The translations under genes and the position numbers were made by a program. 64,000 bases of DNA from Cherax quadricarinatus. Lineage: Eukaryota > Arthropoda > Malacostraca > Decapoda > Parastacidae. The notes beneath the pieces are model-generated. The model ran no database searches. It was not told where the DNA came from and saw only the letters and a program-made list of their open reading frames with translations. The stretch covers positions 20,116,859 to 20,180,858 of the forward strand of contig NC_091301.1 in the NCBI RefSeq assembly GCF_038502225.1, in the 5' to 3' direction. Numbering within the stretch: the first letter of the stretch is position 1; each line of letters opens with the position of its first letter. Below are positions 1 to 13,100 of the stretch, in pieces.

Positions 1-3000
1 AGTAGTCGCAACTGAGTAGCTTCCAGAGACTGGAGATATTTTTTGACAAACTGCAACTTCAAGATCATCAAGTTCAACCGTTTGGGATCTTCGATGTAGT
101 AAATGGAAATATTGTCACAAGATATGTACGTAGGAGGCGGAGAAGGCACGGCTGGTGTAGAGGGCCGAGGCGGAGAGGGCACGGCTGGTGGAGAGGGCCG
201 AGGCGGAGAGGGCACGGCTGGTGTAGAGGGCAGAGGCGGAGAGGGCACGGCTGGTGTAGAGGGCAGAGGCGGAGAGGGCACGGCTGGTGTAGAGGGCAGA
301 GGCGGAGAGGGCACGGCTGGTGTAGAGGGCAGAGGCGGAGAGGGCACGGCTGGTGTAGAGGGCAGAGGCGGAGAGGGCACGGCTGGTGTAGAGGGCAGAG
401 GCGGAGAGGGCACGGCTGGTGTAGAGGGCAGAGGCGGAGAAGGCACGGCTGGTGTAGAGGGCAGAGGCGGAGAAGGCACGGCTGGTGTAGAGGGCAGAGG
501 CGGAGAGGGCAGAGGCGGAGAGGGCACGGCTGGTGTAGAGGGCAGAGGCGGAGAGGGCACGGCTGGTGCAGGGGGCAGAGGCGGAGAGGGCACGGCTGGT
601 GCAGGGGGCAGAGGCGGAGAGGGCACGGCTGGTGCAGGGGGCAGAGGCGGAGAGGGCACGGCTGGTGCAGGGGGCAGAGGCGGAGAGGGCACGGCTGGTG
701 CAGGGGGCAGAGGCGGAGAGGGCACGGCTGGTGCAGGGGGCAGAGGCGGAGAGGGCACGGCTGGTGCAGGGGGCAGAGGCGGAGAGGGCACGGCTGGTGC
801 AGGGGGCAGAGGCGGAGAGGGCACGGCTGGTGCAGGGGGCAGAGGCGGAGAGGGCACGGCTAGTGCAGGGGGCAGAGGCGGAGAGGGCACGGCTGGTGCA
901 GGGGGCAGAGGCGGAGAGGGCACGGCTGGTGCAGGGGGCAGAGGCGGAGAGGGCACGGCTGGTGCAGGGGGCAGAGGCGGAGAGGGCACGGCTGGTGCAG
1001 GGGGCAGAGGCGGAGAGGGCACGGCTGGTGCAGGGGGCAGAGGCGGAGAGGGCACGGCTGGTGCAGGGGGCAGAGGCGGAGAGGGCACGGCTGGTGCAGG
1101 GGGCAGAGGCGGAGAGGGCACGGCTGGTGCAGGGGGCAGAGGCGGAGAGGGCACGGCTGGTGCAGGGGGCAGAGGCAGAGAGGGCACGGCTGGTGCAGGG
1201 GGCAGAGGCGGAGAGGACACAGTTGGTGGTGCTGGGTAAGATGCAGGCAGTATTTCTCTGGAGCGTGTGTAAGGCGGCTCAGGTACAGTGTAACTGGAGA
1301 AAGTCTTCTGCTTTAGATACGTTACTACAGTTGATTGTGTAAAGAGTTCTAGGATGGGTACAGAAGGACTTTGGAAGGGCACAGAGGAATTCCCTATTGG
1401 GAAAAGTTCAGTTGAATCAGGTTCTATTTCTGATCTTTCACGGCCCATAATTTCTTCAGGAGTGTATTTCACAAGCGATTTAGTATGAACAGGTGTAGTT
1501 ATGCTAATATGTGAAGATTGAACATGGATAACCCGAGAGGGCGCAATTTGTTCGAGTTGCTTGGATGCAACTTTGCCATCGCTCTTTAAAGAGAAGCAAA
1601 ACGTGCCTTCTTGAGGAGAGAGCTTAGACAAGCTCGATGCAACAGCACACTGGTAAATATTTGTCTGAATAGTTATGTGAATCATTCCAGTTGGAGCAGA
1701 ACCTTCGTGTGTCTTCTCGCCTGTCTCAAAGTGTATAGCGGTGCCAGAAATAGCACTTGCACCTCTCATCCTAAACACGGCACTTTCACATGAAGTTGGA
1801 TACATGAATATGCAGCCTGTGCAGTCAATAAACGTTGTCAAGTATTTCAAGCGAGTAGTGGCCGTGGTATAATGGAATTCCTTGACTATGTTCATCACAT
1901 TGCTTTCGTTCAGCGAACCGTCTATGTACCGAGAGGTCCGGGAACTGGTCTGGTAGAGAGATGTCGAGGTGTGGGCAAAGTTTTTCGTTGAATCCCTTTC
2001 TGGTTTTGAACAATCATTATTTTGGTCTTCATCAAACGATACTTCGCTCTTTTGAAGAGTGTCCGTCACAAAGAAAGTAGCAAAACTGATCGTTTGTGCA
2101 GGACTGTCACGATAATACTGCTTCATGGTGGGTTGAAAGTCTGTACTCAAACCATGTGGTGGAAAGCTATATCCGCTTATTTTATCTGTGCTGAATGTCC
2201 CTGGATGTTCCTCTACTCGGACAGACTTTAATTCGATAAGATCGTCAGTTACGCCTCTCTTTTGAAGAGACTTTACACTTTCATGCTCATCTGCCAGTCG
2301 GGTTACCCCCAACGAGGGGGTTTCAGGACCCGTAACCGAAAGCTTTTCCTTTGCGGAAGCTCCTTTCACAGCGTGCTTGTTTCCGGCGGGCATGACCGCA
2401 TTTACCGCTCCGTTTAGTTTGTATGTGAAGCTGTCTAGCTTATTTGTAAAAGAATGCAAGGTGTAACCAGCATCTGTAGTTGGTGCCGTGTTTAAATTAA
2501 AATCAATCTCGTGTCCAGGAACAGTGGTTGAGGTGGCTAGCATTAGCATGGTTCTTGAAATCTTACTAGAATGATGCGAGGCGAAAAATGTGCATTCTGT
2601 GCAGCTTATGAAGGTTGTCATGTGCATGAAGTAGGATGCAGTAGTATAATGAAACTCCTTTGAGACTATGCTAAAATCTGCCGTGTCCTCCGTTCTTGCT
2701 TCTCTCTTTAAGGAGCTGGTATTCCAGTCTGAAGACTGTCTCGTTACAGACGAGCTTAGAGCTATTACAGAGTCGGCAACGAGGCTAACCAGGTTAGATA
2801 CGGGAAGTGGTAAATAATTCTTAACCTCTGGGATGTATTTATCCTTGCGGTAATGGTCATACGCTTCAGAAGCTTCACGTTTAAGAAAACCGTCATAGAA
2901 AACAGCCTCCTGAGAGAGTGGCGTCGAAGGCACCTCTGCTGTGTCTAGCACTGAGGGATCAGTCGTAGAGGTTTCCATTACTAAGGAAACTTCTTTAGTG

Positions 3001-4153
3001 GATTCAGGCACCAAAGGCTCCTCTAACGAGGTGTGGTGTGTGGAACGAGTTACACGCGCGTCAGCGAGTTTTGAATTAGATGCAGTCTTGGGGAGGTTGT
3101 CGTGCACATTTAGAGAATTATAATCGCCAACAAAGAAATCATCGGGCTCTTCCAGGAAAGAGAATACAGAGGGGTCTTCTGAAAGTGGCAAGAGATCTGT
3201 CGACAAATGAAGCTCGTTTATTTTATCTGTTGCCAATCCCAACGTCGTGGCATCCAGTTCAGAGTCTATTGTATGTATTTCTTTTGTAGACTGATCTGAT
3301 GTTGCAGGTATATAAAGGGCTGGGGTTTCTATTGTCAATGGTACCTTTGAAGTTTGTTGTAAACTAGAATCCACTGTTGTCATCGATCCTTTTATTTTTT
3401 TTTCCCTCAATTTTTGAGTCGAAACCTTATTTTTCACTTTCCTAGTCAAATTAGCATATGCAGTAGCGTTCGACCCAGTAAGCAGAAGGGAAGAATCTAC
3501 TTTTGTAATTCCTTTCAAGTCTGGGGGTTCTAATTTAGAATTAGATTTTTCTTCGAAAGCTTCAATAATTCCTTCCACTTCGTCAATCAAGGTGTGTATA
3601 TTATTGATCTTAACTTCAATCTCAGCCGTTATCAGCTCGGGATTATCATACAACACGTTCTCCATTGTTATAAATTCATATACCAGATCACTCAGGTTCC
3701 ATTTAGATACTACAGCTCTTACTTCAGTAGCGCTGCTATTACCGATATCACGAATATAGTGCTTCAAGATGCTTATAATTGCATCTACTTTTCCTGAGGA
3801 AATTAAAGTTTCTTGCACGTCTCTTGAGGCAGAGCTCTTGCCAGACTTCTGTACCATTCCCTGCCATAAGATTTTTAGTTCTTCTAGTAATTTCAGAGTA
3901 TCGGCGATAGTTACCTTTTCCTCTTTTCTTCCAGGGACAGTCCAGAATGCATCAGATGAACGACTGTTTACACCTAACAAACCAGATCTATTTATGGGAA
4001 AGTCAGTTAATCCAACGACATTTGATACAGTTGTCTGTTCAGGAGTAAATGATACAACCACTTCTTCCGTGCTGGCTATTGCTTCGCTAACAGTGCTGAA
4101 AGGGCGAACCAAATCTGCCGAAGTTGTCAGTTCCGCAGACGTGCTCGGAATAT
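1..4153 (-). CDS. Gene A exon 20: giant Ser/Thr/Pro-rich exon, open to the window edge
   Basis: The acceptor ATTTCAG|AT at 4154 joins the G left by exon 19. From there the minus strand reads 1,383 codons without a stop to base 1, which I checked row by row. The content is a helical N-terminal stretch ([19 protein letters not shown] and following), a Thr/Ser-rich region, two diverged modules with KEFHYTTA (1883-1861 and 2660-2641) each followed by LTTFI or MTTFI and a CT-x-C pair, then about 33 copies of an 11-residue repeat [11 protein letters not shown] or [11 protein letters not shown] (about 1226-130), then a short non-repetitive Tyr/Leu-rich stretch. There is no start codon requirement because it is an internal exon. 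It resembles a mucin-like extracellular stalk; no catalytic motif was seen. Confidence 0.86.
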
Positions 4154-7100
4154 CTGAAATAAATATTTTTTAGTTTTTATACATTTAACTGTCTGCATTA
4201 GGCAACTCCGCCCATTTACATAGTTAACTAGAAAAGTTTTATTTTGCAGATACTGGAGATGCAGTGTTAGCCCCCTTAAACAACTTTTAAAACTAATGCT
4301 AAAATGAACCTACTTATTATTAAGCCAATTAGAAGTAAATATCTCTCATTAATACGCATTAAAGTTTACAGTATATTGAGCTACAGATCTACCTCATAAC
4401 TAACGTAAAAGACTTCTAAATGCATAACACTACGTTGTAAGGAAAAAAAAAACTTTCCAGGGCACTTTTTTCGATGGGACGAGCACTAGCATCGTTAGTT
4501 CAGGAGTAAGTTTACAGGAGTTATTTTTGAGGGGGAAATTGTGGAATCTCTAGTTAAGCAAAGTAAAATTGACCTCATTTTAAGTAAGGTACTCTGTTAG
4601 TCAGCATTAAGGAAATGTTAAGGCACAATATCATGACTAGAACAATGCACAAAACCCGCACAGAGAAGCTTACGACGATGTTTCGGTCCGACTTTGACCA
4701 TTTACAAAGTCGGACCGAAACATCGTTGTAAGCTCCTCTGTGCTGGTTATGTAAAATGTTAATCATTATTTACCTGGTGTAGCAGAGTTTCTTTCACTGA
4801 AGGAGAAATCTCGGGCCTCTTTCAGGACCTTTCTGTAGTCCCTTAGCATCGTTAAAACACCCTGAAGTTCTTCCTGAGCCTCGGGAGATACTCCGCATCG
4901 CACAGAAGCATTAAGGTCACCCCGAAGATTACCATCTTTCCTAATGGCATCCAAAAGTTTCCCTAAATTGTTTTCTACAACAACCGTCTCAAGCACCCGG
5001 GCCTGATTGCCCGATAATTGCCTCATTGTTCCCATTATCGAAGGATATCTCTGTATTCTCTTCAATGCTCGGCTGACGATGGAGAGAACTAGCCTGCAGT
5101 TCTCCCCTCTTTTATGAATCGATGTGTGGGAATACATTTCTGGACAATATAACTTACATTCTTCTGTTTCTGATCCATTTTGATTATTTTTAAATAAAAG
5201 TATTAAAAGATCTAAAATAAATAGACTTTCATCAGATGCTATTATATTTTTCTTTGAATCACTAAAATCCATAAAGATATCATGCCATCCTATGTGGATT
5301 CCATTAAGCTGCTTAGTTACTTTGTCTATATATTTATGAATATTTTCAGTAACATTAGTAATATTCACATGAAAGTCTAATACTGATGAATTAACTGTCT
5401 TATTCCACTCTCCGTTATATAGATCCAAAAATATGCCACCATCGTCAACCTGTGAGAAGGCACAGGCAACATCTTCAGCAAGTTTGGTATAGAATGGGAT
5501 ACTGTATTGACTGACAGCCAGTTTGTCAGAAGAGACTTTAGCAAATATTGTCAACAGGTCTTGGGCGGCGGCCACACGCCTGAGGCCCCACAGTAGCGCC
5601 TCCCGACGGGTGTCTTCCGTCAGTTCTTGTTCATCCAGAAACTCGCAGCCCCGATCACTCTTCTCAGGCACACTACGCCGACGTCTTTCATAAAAGGTTG
5701 AACTTCCCGACTTTTGCTCCTGAAGGAGGCGCATGGAAGTGAACGTCTTCTGGGCAGTCACTTCCTGGTCCCCAAACACGCGCAGGACGTCTAACTGCTT
5801 ATTTCTCACCTGTTAATTGACAAGTCATTTGTGTAATATCAAGTATTTCACAAGACAGTGAAATCCAGATTATAAACATCTAAAACTGCCTATTACCCTA
5901 AAAAAAAAAAAAAAAAAAAAGTCAGTACAAGACAGGTGGCATTGCAGAAGAACATGATTTGTTTCATCAAAAGGCGTAAAGGAGGGTTAATTTTAAACGC
6001 CGTATACTAGCTAAATGATTTGAGAGGCTTACTATTTCGTTGGTGGAGGGGGTTTAACTATAACTGTTTAAGGCACAAGAGGGAAAATAAAATACAAGCT
6101 GGAGTCTGGCTACTTTTAAGGTTATTACTTCTGAATTAATGCGTAACCTGAAATAAAAGAATCTGTATATTACTATGACAGGGTTTATGGTGTGAAAGAA
6201 AATTGCCAATATGAAAATCTTGCGTAAAAAATACACCCTATGCTTATTTACCGAATTATTATAATCAAGGGGGACTATGTGGCTCCTGTGGGGGGGGGGG
6301 GAAGTAAGTTATTCAGGCTTAATTCAGGGAACTTAAGCACAGATCCAATTACCTAGATCAAGAGCCCCTCACCAACGTCAAGGAAATTTCTTCGAGGGAT
6401 CATTTACTATGAGCTTAACTGATCTGTACAATCTCTAAAGGAGACTTAGCTAAAGTCAGTTGACTGAACAAAGTCTTGCAACAGGGGAAAAGTTCTTTTG
6501 CTATAGCGAATTTCCCGTTTAAGAGTAGACTTGGAGAGAAAAACTGATCAACACCAACGACCCAACATTTCACCTTTGATTAGCGTCAGCCAAGTGGTGA
6601 TTATCAGACCGAATCTCTCAATCCTCAGATTTATGTTTAGTGTCAAAATTGTCCATCCTGTGGGCGGTATTAAAACTTACCAAGAGGATAGAATGTGTCC
6701 ACAGACGAAGTTACAGTAGTCAATTAACAAAAATCGAGTCTGCTACAATAAATTATAAATTCATTAATGCACCAACATTACACTAAAGCGTTGAAGAGCA
6801 TCGGTATAGAGGACTGACCAAGAGCCAAGAGGTTGAGCCAATCTCATTGGTTAAGAACTATTTACTGAAATAGGGTTTTTAGATTCCTTATACGTCAAAT
6901 ATTTATAATTATCAAGGGAAGGCGCTAAACCCACACGCAAACCGACGTACGAGCTAGTCCGGCTGATCAGGTACTGATTTTAGGTGCCTGTCCAAGGCCT
7001 TCTTGGAAACAGCCAGGGGGGGGGGGGGTTTACCAGTAATTCTTACGTGTACTAGGAGGCAGCTGAAAAGTTTTGGGTCCTTTACACTTTTAATACTTTT

Positions 7101-10100
7101 GGCTGCCCTGATTTTCATCGGGGGATTTTACATCTCCTGCCGAGTCTTGCTTTCGTAGGGAGAGATTTTAAGTGTGCAAATTTGGGAATAGTCCCTCCAG
7201 GATTTTCCAAGTGTATATTATCGTGTATATATCTCCTGCGTTCCAGGGAATACATATCAAGGGACTTCAACCACTACCAATAATATAGGTCCTTCATCGT
7301 ACTTATTCGTGCCGAGAGTTCTTTGTACATTCTCTAAAGACTTCTGGAAAGATTGAATTTGGCCTGTACGTCCTAAATTTGCTATTTCTTTTTAAGGAAA
7401 TTGGGAAGGAGGGGAAGGAGGGGAAGGTGGGGGGGGGTGGCACTGAAATACTGGTTTTGATCAAATAATTTGAGGAAATAAAGTCAAATCTAACCCGATA
7501 ACAATTTCTGAGCGGCTTCTGTGTTAGTGTTTGGAGATATTTATGGGACTCCTACAGAATGCTGCTTCCGATTGACTAGGATTTCAAAGCGGACTTTCTT
7601 ATTGGAAGTTTGAAACAGTTGGGCTGCTATGTCCTACGTTGTCAACTTTTAAATTGATATTTATTTCCAACTCGTGCCTCACTGCCTTACTCGTTATCAA
7701 GGTACATGGGACGGGGGGGATGAGGGGGGATGAGGGGGGAGGAGGGGGGATGAGGGGGGATGAGGGGGGATGAGGGGGGATGAGGGGGGATGAGGGGGGA
7801 TGAGGGGGGATGAGGGGGGATGAGGGGGGATGAGGGGGGATGAGGGGGGATGAGGGGGGATGAGGGGGGATGAGGGGGGATGAGGGGGGATGAGGTGCAT
7901 CTGTCTGGAATCGCACGGCGGCCGAAATAAATACCTGTTTCTACAATCAAGCAGTACCCCAGCTACAGATAGGTACCATTTACAAGACTGGTACTTCCTA
8001 AAAAAAAAAAAATTTAGGGCAACTGACGAGTAGACACGCATGCTGACCTTGATGGTGTGAAGAGCAGTGTTGATGGTGATTGAGTCAGCGTCGAGTTGAG
8101 TGAAGGCTGCTGAAGAGAGACCGTAGATCGCGTTAGACCAACTCAGGAACACCTCCGCAGGTACATCTACCCCGTTGATCTTACCTGCCACCCTTGTTGA
8201 CCGACACTTCACGCCGCCCACCCGATGATGTCCTGCACCATGAGAAAATTAGTTCAGTAACTAGTTCAGTCCAAGGACTGACCGTCCACCATGTATAATT
8301 TTTGTTATTAACACATTGGCCGTTTCCCCACCAAGGTAGAGTGGCCGTTAAAAGAAAAACTCATCAATCACTCCACTTGCCAGAGGCGCGCTTACACTAC
8401 TTATAAAACATTACCACCACCTTCAGAGTGCAGGCACTACTTCCCATCATCAGGACTTCGGTCCGGCCTGCAGGTTTCCCTGAATCCTTTCATAAATATT
8501 ACCCTGCTCACACTCCAACAGCATGTAAAGTCCTAAAATCCACTTTTCTCCATTCGCTAGTATTTAACTAGTTCACGCATTCTTGCTGGCAGCCCAAGCC
8601 CCAAACCAAGTCCAAAACTTTCTTTACCCCTTCCCTCCAACCTTCCCTAGGCCGACCCCTATCCAGCTTTCCCTCCACTACAGATTTATATAATCATTAG
8701 GTAGTTCTATTTTGTTCCATTCTCTCTCTACATGTGCGAACCACCTCAATAACCCCTCCTCAGCCCTCTGGATAGTTTTTGTAATCCCACACCTAGTTTT
8801 CAAACTAAGAATTCTCTGCATTATATTCACACCACACTGCCCTCAGACATCTCCACTGCCTCCAGCCTTGTTGCAACATTCACCACCCATGCCTCACACC
8901 CATGTAAGAGCGTTGGTATAACTATTTCCCCTTTTTCTTCCATGGACAAAATTCTTTGTCTCCGCAGACTTCAGTGCATCACACGCCTTTTTCCCCTCGT
9001 CAGTTCTATGATTCACCTCATCCTTCATAGACTCATCTGCTGACAAGTCCACTCCAAAATACCTGAACACATTCACCTCTATACCTTCTCCCTCCAATCG
9101 GATATACAATCTTCCGTTACCTATTTTTTTTTTATCCTCTCCTTGCTTTTTCCTACATTCACTTACAATTTCCTTTTACATAACCTACCAAACTCGTCCA
9201 CCAACCTCTGCAACTTTTCAGAATCTCCCAAAATTAGTCCATGAAAACCTTACACTAGCAGACTACCAATAAGCAGTGCTGGCGAACTGAAATCTTTCCT
9301 TTTAAGCGCTAAATTCTTGAGCCACAGTAAATGGGAGAGTCTAGCCTCTGACTTCTAATCTCCGAAGATGCCATAACCAGCGTGTGCTGAGGAACTGCAG
9401 CAACAATAAAAACTTACCACTTAGCACTTGTAACCGGGGCTCGTCTGTTCTCAGAGGATTAAGAAGGTCGATATTTGCAGTGATGTTCACTTCCAGGTTG
9501 CCAGAGAAAAATAGGTCATTTCGTATCCGGATCTGACCTATGAATGCATTTAAATTTTTAAACTAACGTAAATACATTCTCTAGCAGTCATGCTAAATTT
9601 ATAAGTAAATAAATATGTAACATACGACCGTAAATGTTTACTCAAAATTAGTTTTGAAATATGTGCAGATGTCACCTTCGTTGTTAACTTTTGATTAAGG
9701 GTCAAATGAGAGACTTCGCAACTAAGAAATGGGGCATTTTCTAAAACATTTTACGTCCAGATTGGACAAAACTAATTTTTACATAAAAAGAACGTTAGCT
9801 AGACTAATGTTGGGAGCTGGAGCTCAACCCTTGCAAATTTAAATACAAAATTGAAAATAAATACCAGCGATTGCTGTAGCGCTATCACGAGTTACAAGGT
9901 GTTGGAACAGCTGATTAATGTTGACGTTATTGATGGAGCTGATCTTCACAGCGACAGCATCGAGGTCAGTACAGCTGACCAGACCTGTGAAACAAGAGCA
10001 GTGTGGAGTTCATGCCAGCCGTAAACTTGAGCAGTTATTCACTACCCTCAGTAGGTAGTGCATATTCTAAAACTTGATGCAGGGAATGAGGATCATGACT

Positions 10101-13100
10101 CATTACGTCTGCTGGCTTTACCCGAGATAACTACGTATTTAGCTGTCTGCGCCATCAGAATAATCCATCCTGTCCCCAGTACCTCAACTCTCCCTGACAA
10201 TTATAATCATGGGGAAGCACTAAACCCACAGGATTATACAGCGCATGTGGGGTGGGGGAGGGATTGAAGGCATTCAGGCTCAATTCAGGGAACTGGAGCA
10301 GATCCAATTCCCTAGATCAAGAGCCCCTCACCAGCGTCAAGTAATCTCCCTTGAGGGAACTCCCTAACAGTAGCAGTACCTGAACACTAATTGGCTGAAG
10401 AGTTGCAGCTCAACTCTCGTATGGCTGGGATGTATGATCAAACTTCTAAGAGGCCTAGAAAAACTATCCCCCCCCCTTTTCCTTCCTTACCCAAGTAGGG
10501 CCAAGAGCTGAAAATTTACACATGAAGCTCAGATTTCTTTTTAACATTTTAAAGATTTTTGGGTGGTTCATTTCCATGACACGAAAATTTATCAGGTTAA
10601 CAACAGTCCAATGCAAGAAAAGCTATATTTAAAATTAGAATGTTCCATTTTCTTTAAAATATATTGCTAAGGTTTGAGTGAAAAAAACATGTATAATTTC
10701 AGTTATAACACAATGTTTATCCAATAAATCCTTAGTGTTCAAGTGTTGAGATGATACGCAATACGAATTGGCATTTCCCAGTTTTATTTTTTTTTTTGGG
10801 GGGGGGGGGGAAGAACCAGCGTTCGAGGTTCCTAAACTTTCAAAGATTATCACAAATTAGTATCAACTTTCCACTGAAGACTATTTACCAGAGTTGAGAA
10901 TTTTAAAGCTATCCTAAGAGGTATTCTCTAATTAACAAATTAAAAAAGATCTTTAAAATTGGCACTTTCACCACAACCGTACTAACAGTTAAGCAAAACA
11001 AACACGACTCAAGAGGCATTAGGATACGGCAAGGAATTGAAATTTAAAAATTTAAAAACTCAAACTTCCATCTACGTCGTCTTAAACTACATTGAACCTT
11101 TTTTGTGTTAGATGCGCCAATTTAAAAGTTGATGCCGTATAAAAAACTGCGCCTACAGTCTAGTAACAATTTAGAAGTGTTTACCAGAGCAGTATTTACG
11201 GACGTTCTGTAGCAAAAGTACACAAGTATTTAAGCAAAGCCAATCCGAGGTGGCGCTAAAGGTGACAAACCTTGCTAGAAAATTTTAGACAAAAGAGAAA
11301 ATCTTTCTAAGAATGCCTGCTACTGAGAATCAGTATACGAGCAGAGACTTCGAACAATTTATTCTTTTATCCCGAGATCAAAAATGATGTACGAAATATT
11401 AATTTCTTAACTTTCCAACAAATATTTTACTATAGGCTTTAATATCGTACCGCTGATTTTTCACTAATTTATTTTAAGCAAGCTTAATTTAAGCTTTGAT
11501 TAGATTCCACAAATTATAAAATATTACCATAAATACGTCCCCTATACAGCTATTAATAATATAGTCAAGTAAAACTTTCAAATCAAAGTTCTTTACTCAG
11601 AGAGAATGGGATGAAAAATGAACACTCGCGTAATTAGACGTGCGGACAAAAATGCTCTGTAAAAAACAGGTTTCCATAAATAATTCTAGTATAGTTCCAC
11701 GACATTGTTAGGTGATAAACTTCACAAAGTAACTTATTTCGCGCGGGATGCGTAATCTACGTACAAAAATAGCAAGAAATCAGTTTTGAAGTAGTTTTAT
11801 ACCATCTTAAATGTGTAAAGATAACGCTCTTCTGAATTTTAAGTACTTTAGCCTCCCCCCCCCACCACCCATTTTTATGAATAGTGGTTTACAGGGAATA
11901 TGGTAACTACCTGTGTGGGTCTGGGATGATGTAGTTAAAAGCAGAGTGAGAGGGTCGACCTGGAGACCATCTATGGTGGTATCGACCAACACCTGAGAAG
12001 AATTCACCATCCCCAAGAAGTTCTTCTCTCCTGTGATGGTGTGTTGACCCGATAGTGTCACGTAGGATGACACTGTCACACTTCCAAGCATCTCTACCAT
12101 CACCGCTGACTAAAAAAAAAATTTGTACAAATTTAAGTTAAACGTTTTGCACTTTCCACATCTTAAAAAATTTTACTCAAGACCGTTCATGCGAAACTAG
12201 TTTAATACTAAAATTACAGCTATTAGTGCTACCAGTTGCTATTTTCTACTGAACAGTCAACCCCCTCCCCCGGCTAATGTGATTAATTTGTTCAAATTAT
12301 CACTCAATTTCTACTTAACCGATCAAATAAGAAAAAAATAGTGGACCTAAATGAATACGCATTCCATCAAATTCCCGACTCTGGATCATGACCAAACCTG
12401 TAAGTGGAGGTGACTGAAGTGGAGGCTCTTCAGGTGAAGAGGACTTTGTCCAGTCAAGAGAATAAAGTATTTTTCGTGAGGGAGCTGCTGATCGCTGATC
12501 CAGTTCACGGTCAGGTTACCAACAGAGGATATTGTGTAAGTGTCCGTTATTAGGTCGTCAAAGTGCAAGTCGGCTGAGGGAGAACGTATTTCACAGTTAA
12601 TATGGCTTACCTAGACAACTATATACAACCTGTCTTGCTAGAAGTATGTCCATTATAGGCTACCAATTTAATGTGCATGCAGTATATACATACATGTCGT
12701 GCCGAATAGGTAGAAGTGGTCAATTGGCAAGAACTTCTGAAATTAAAATTTTCTATACGTTTAAAGCTTTTTCCATTTATGTTAATGAAAAAAAATTGTA
12801 CTAAAAGAACCTTCGAAAACTTGCCTAACCTTTATTATAGCAAGCGCAATTTAATTTAGCCTAAAGCAACTATATATATTTTAGATAGTTACTAAATTAT
12901 TGTAAGCCTAACATTTTTAAACAAAAAAAGGCACAATACCGTGACTGGAACGACACACAAATAACCCGCACATAAAAGAGAAGCTTACGACGACGTTTCG
13001 ATCCGACTTTGACCATTTACTTTGTAAATGGTTATTGACCATTTACTTTGTAAATGGTCCAAGTCTGACCGAAACGTCGTCGTAAGCTTTTATGCGCGGG

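Noticed and set aside
103..1342. Long plus-strand ORFs of 378 and 258 residues with [11 protein letters not shown] or [11 protein letters not shown] repeats
   Set aside because: They are shadows of the 33-bp minisatellite. The minus frame is continuous with 3 kb of non-repetitive coding sequence and a good splice junction; the plus frames start and stop at the array edges.
7599..8221. Pro-rich minus-strand ORFs ([10 protein letters not shown] repeats)
   Set aside because: Produced by the 10-bp intronic repeat. Only 8048-8232 is exon, ending at a GTCAGC donor before the array.
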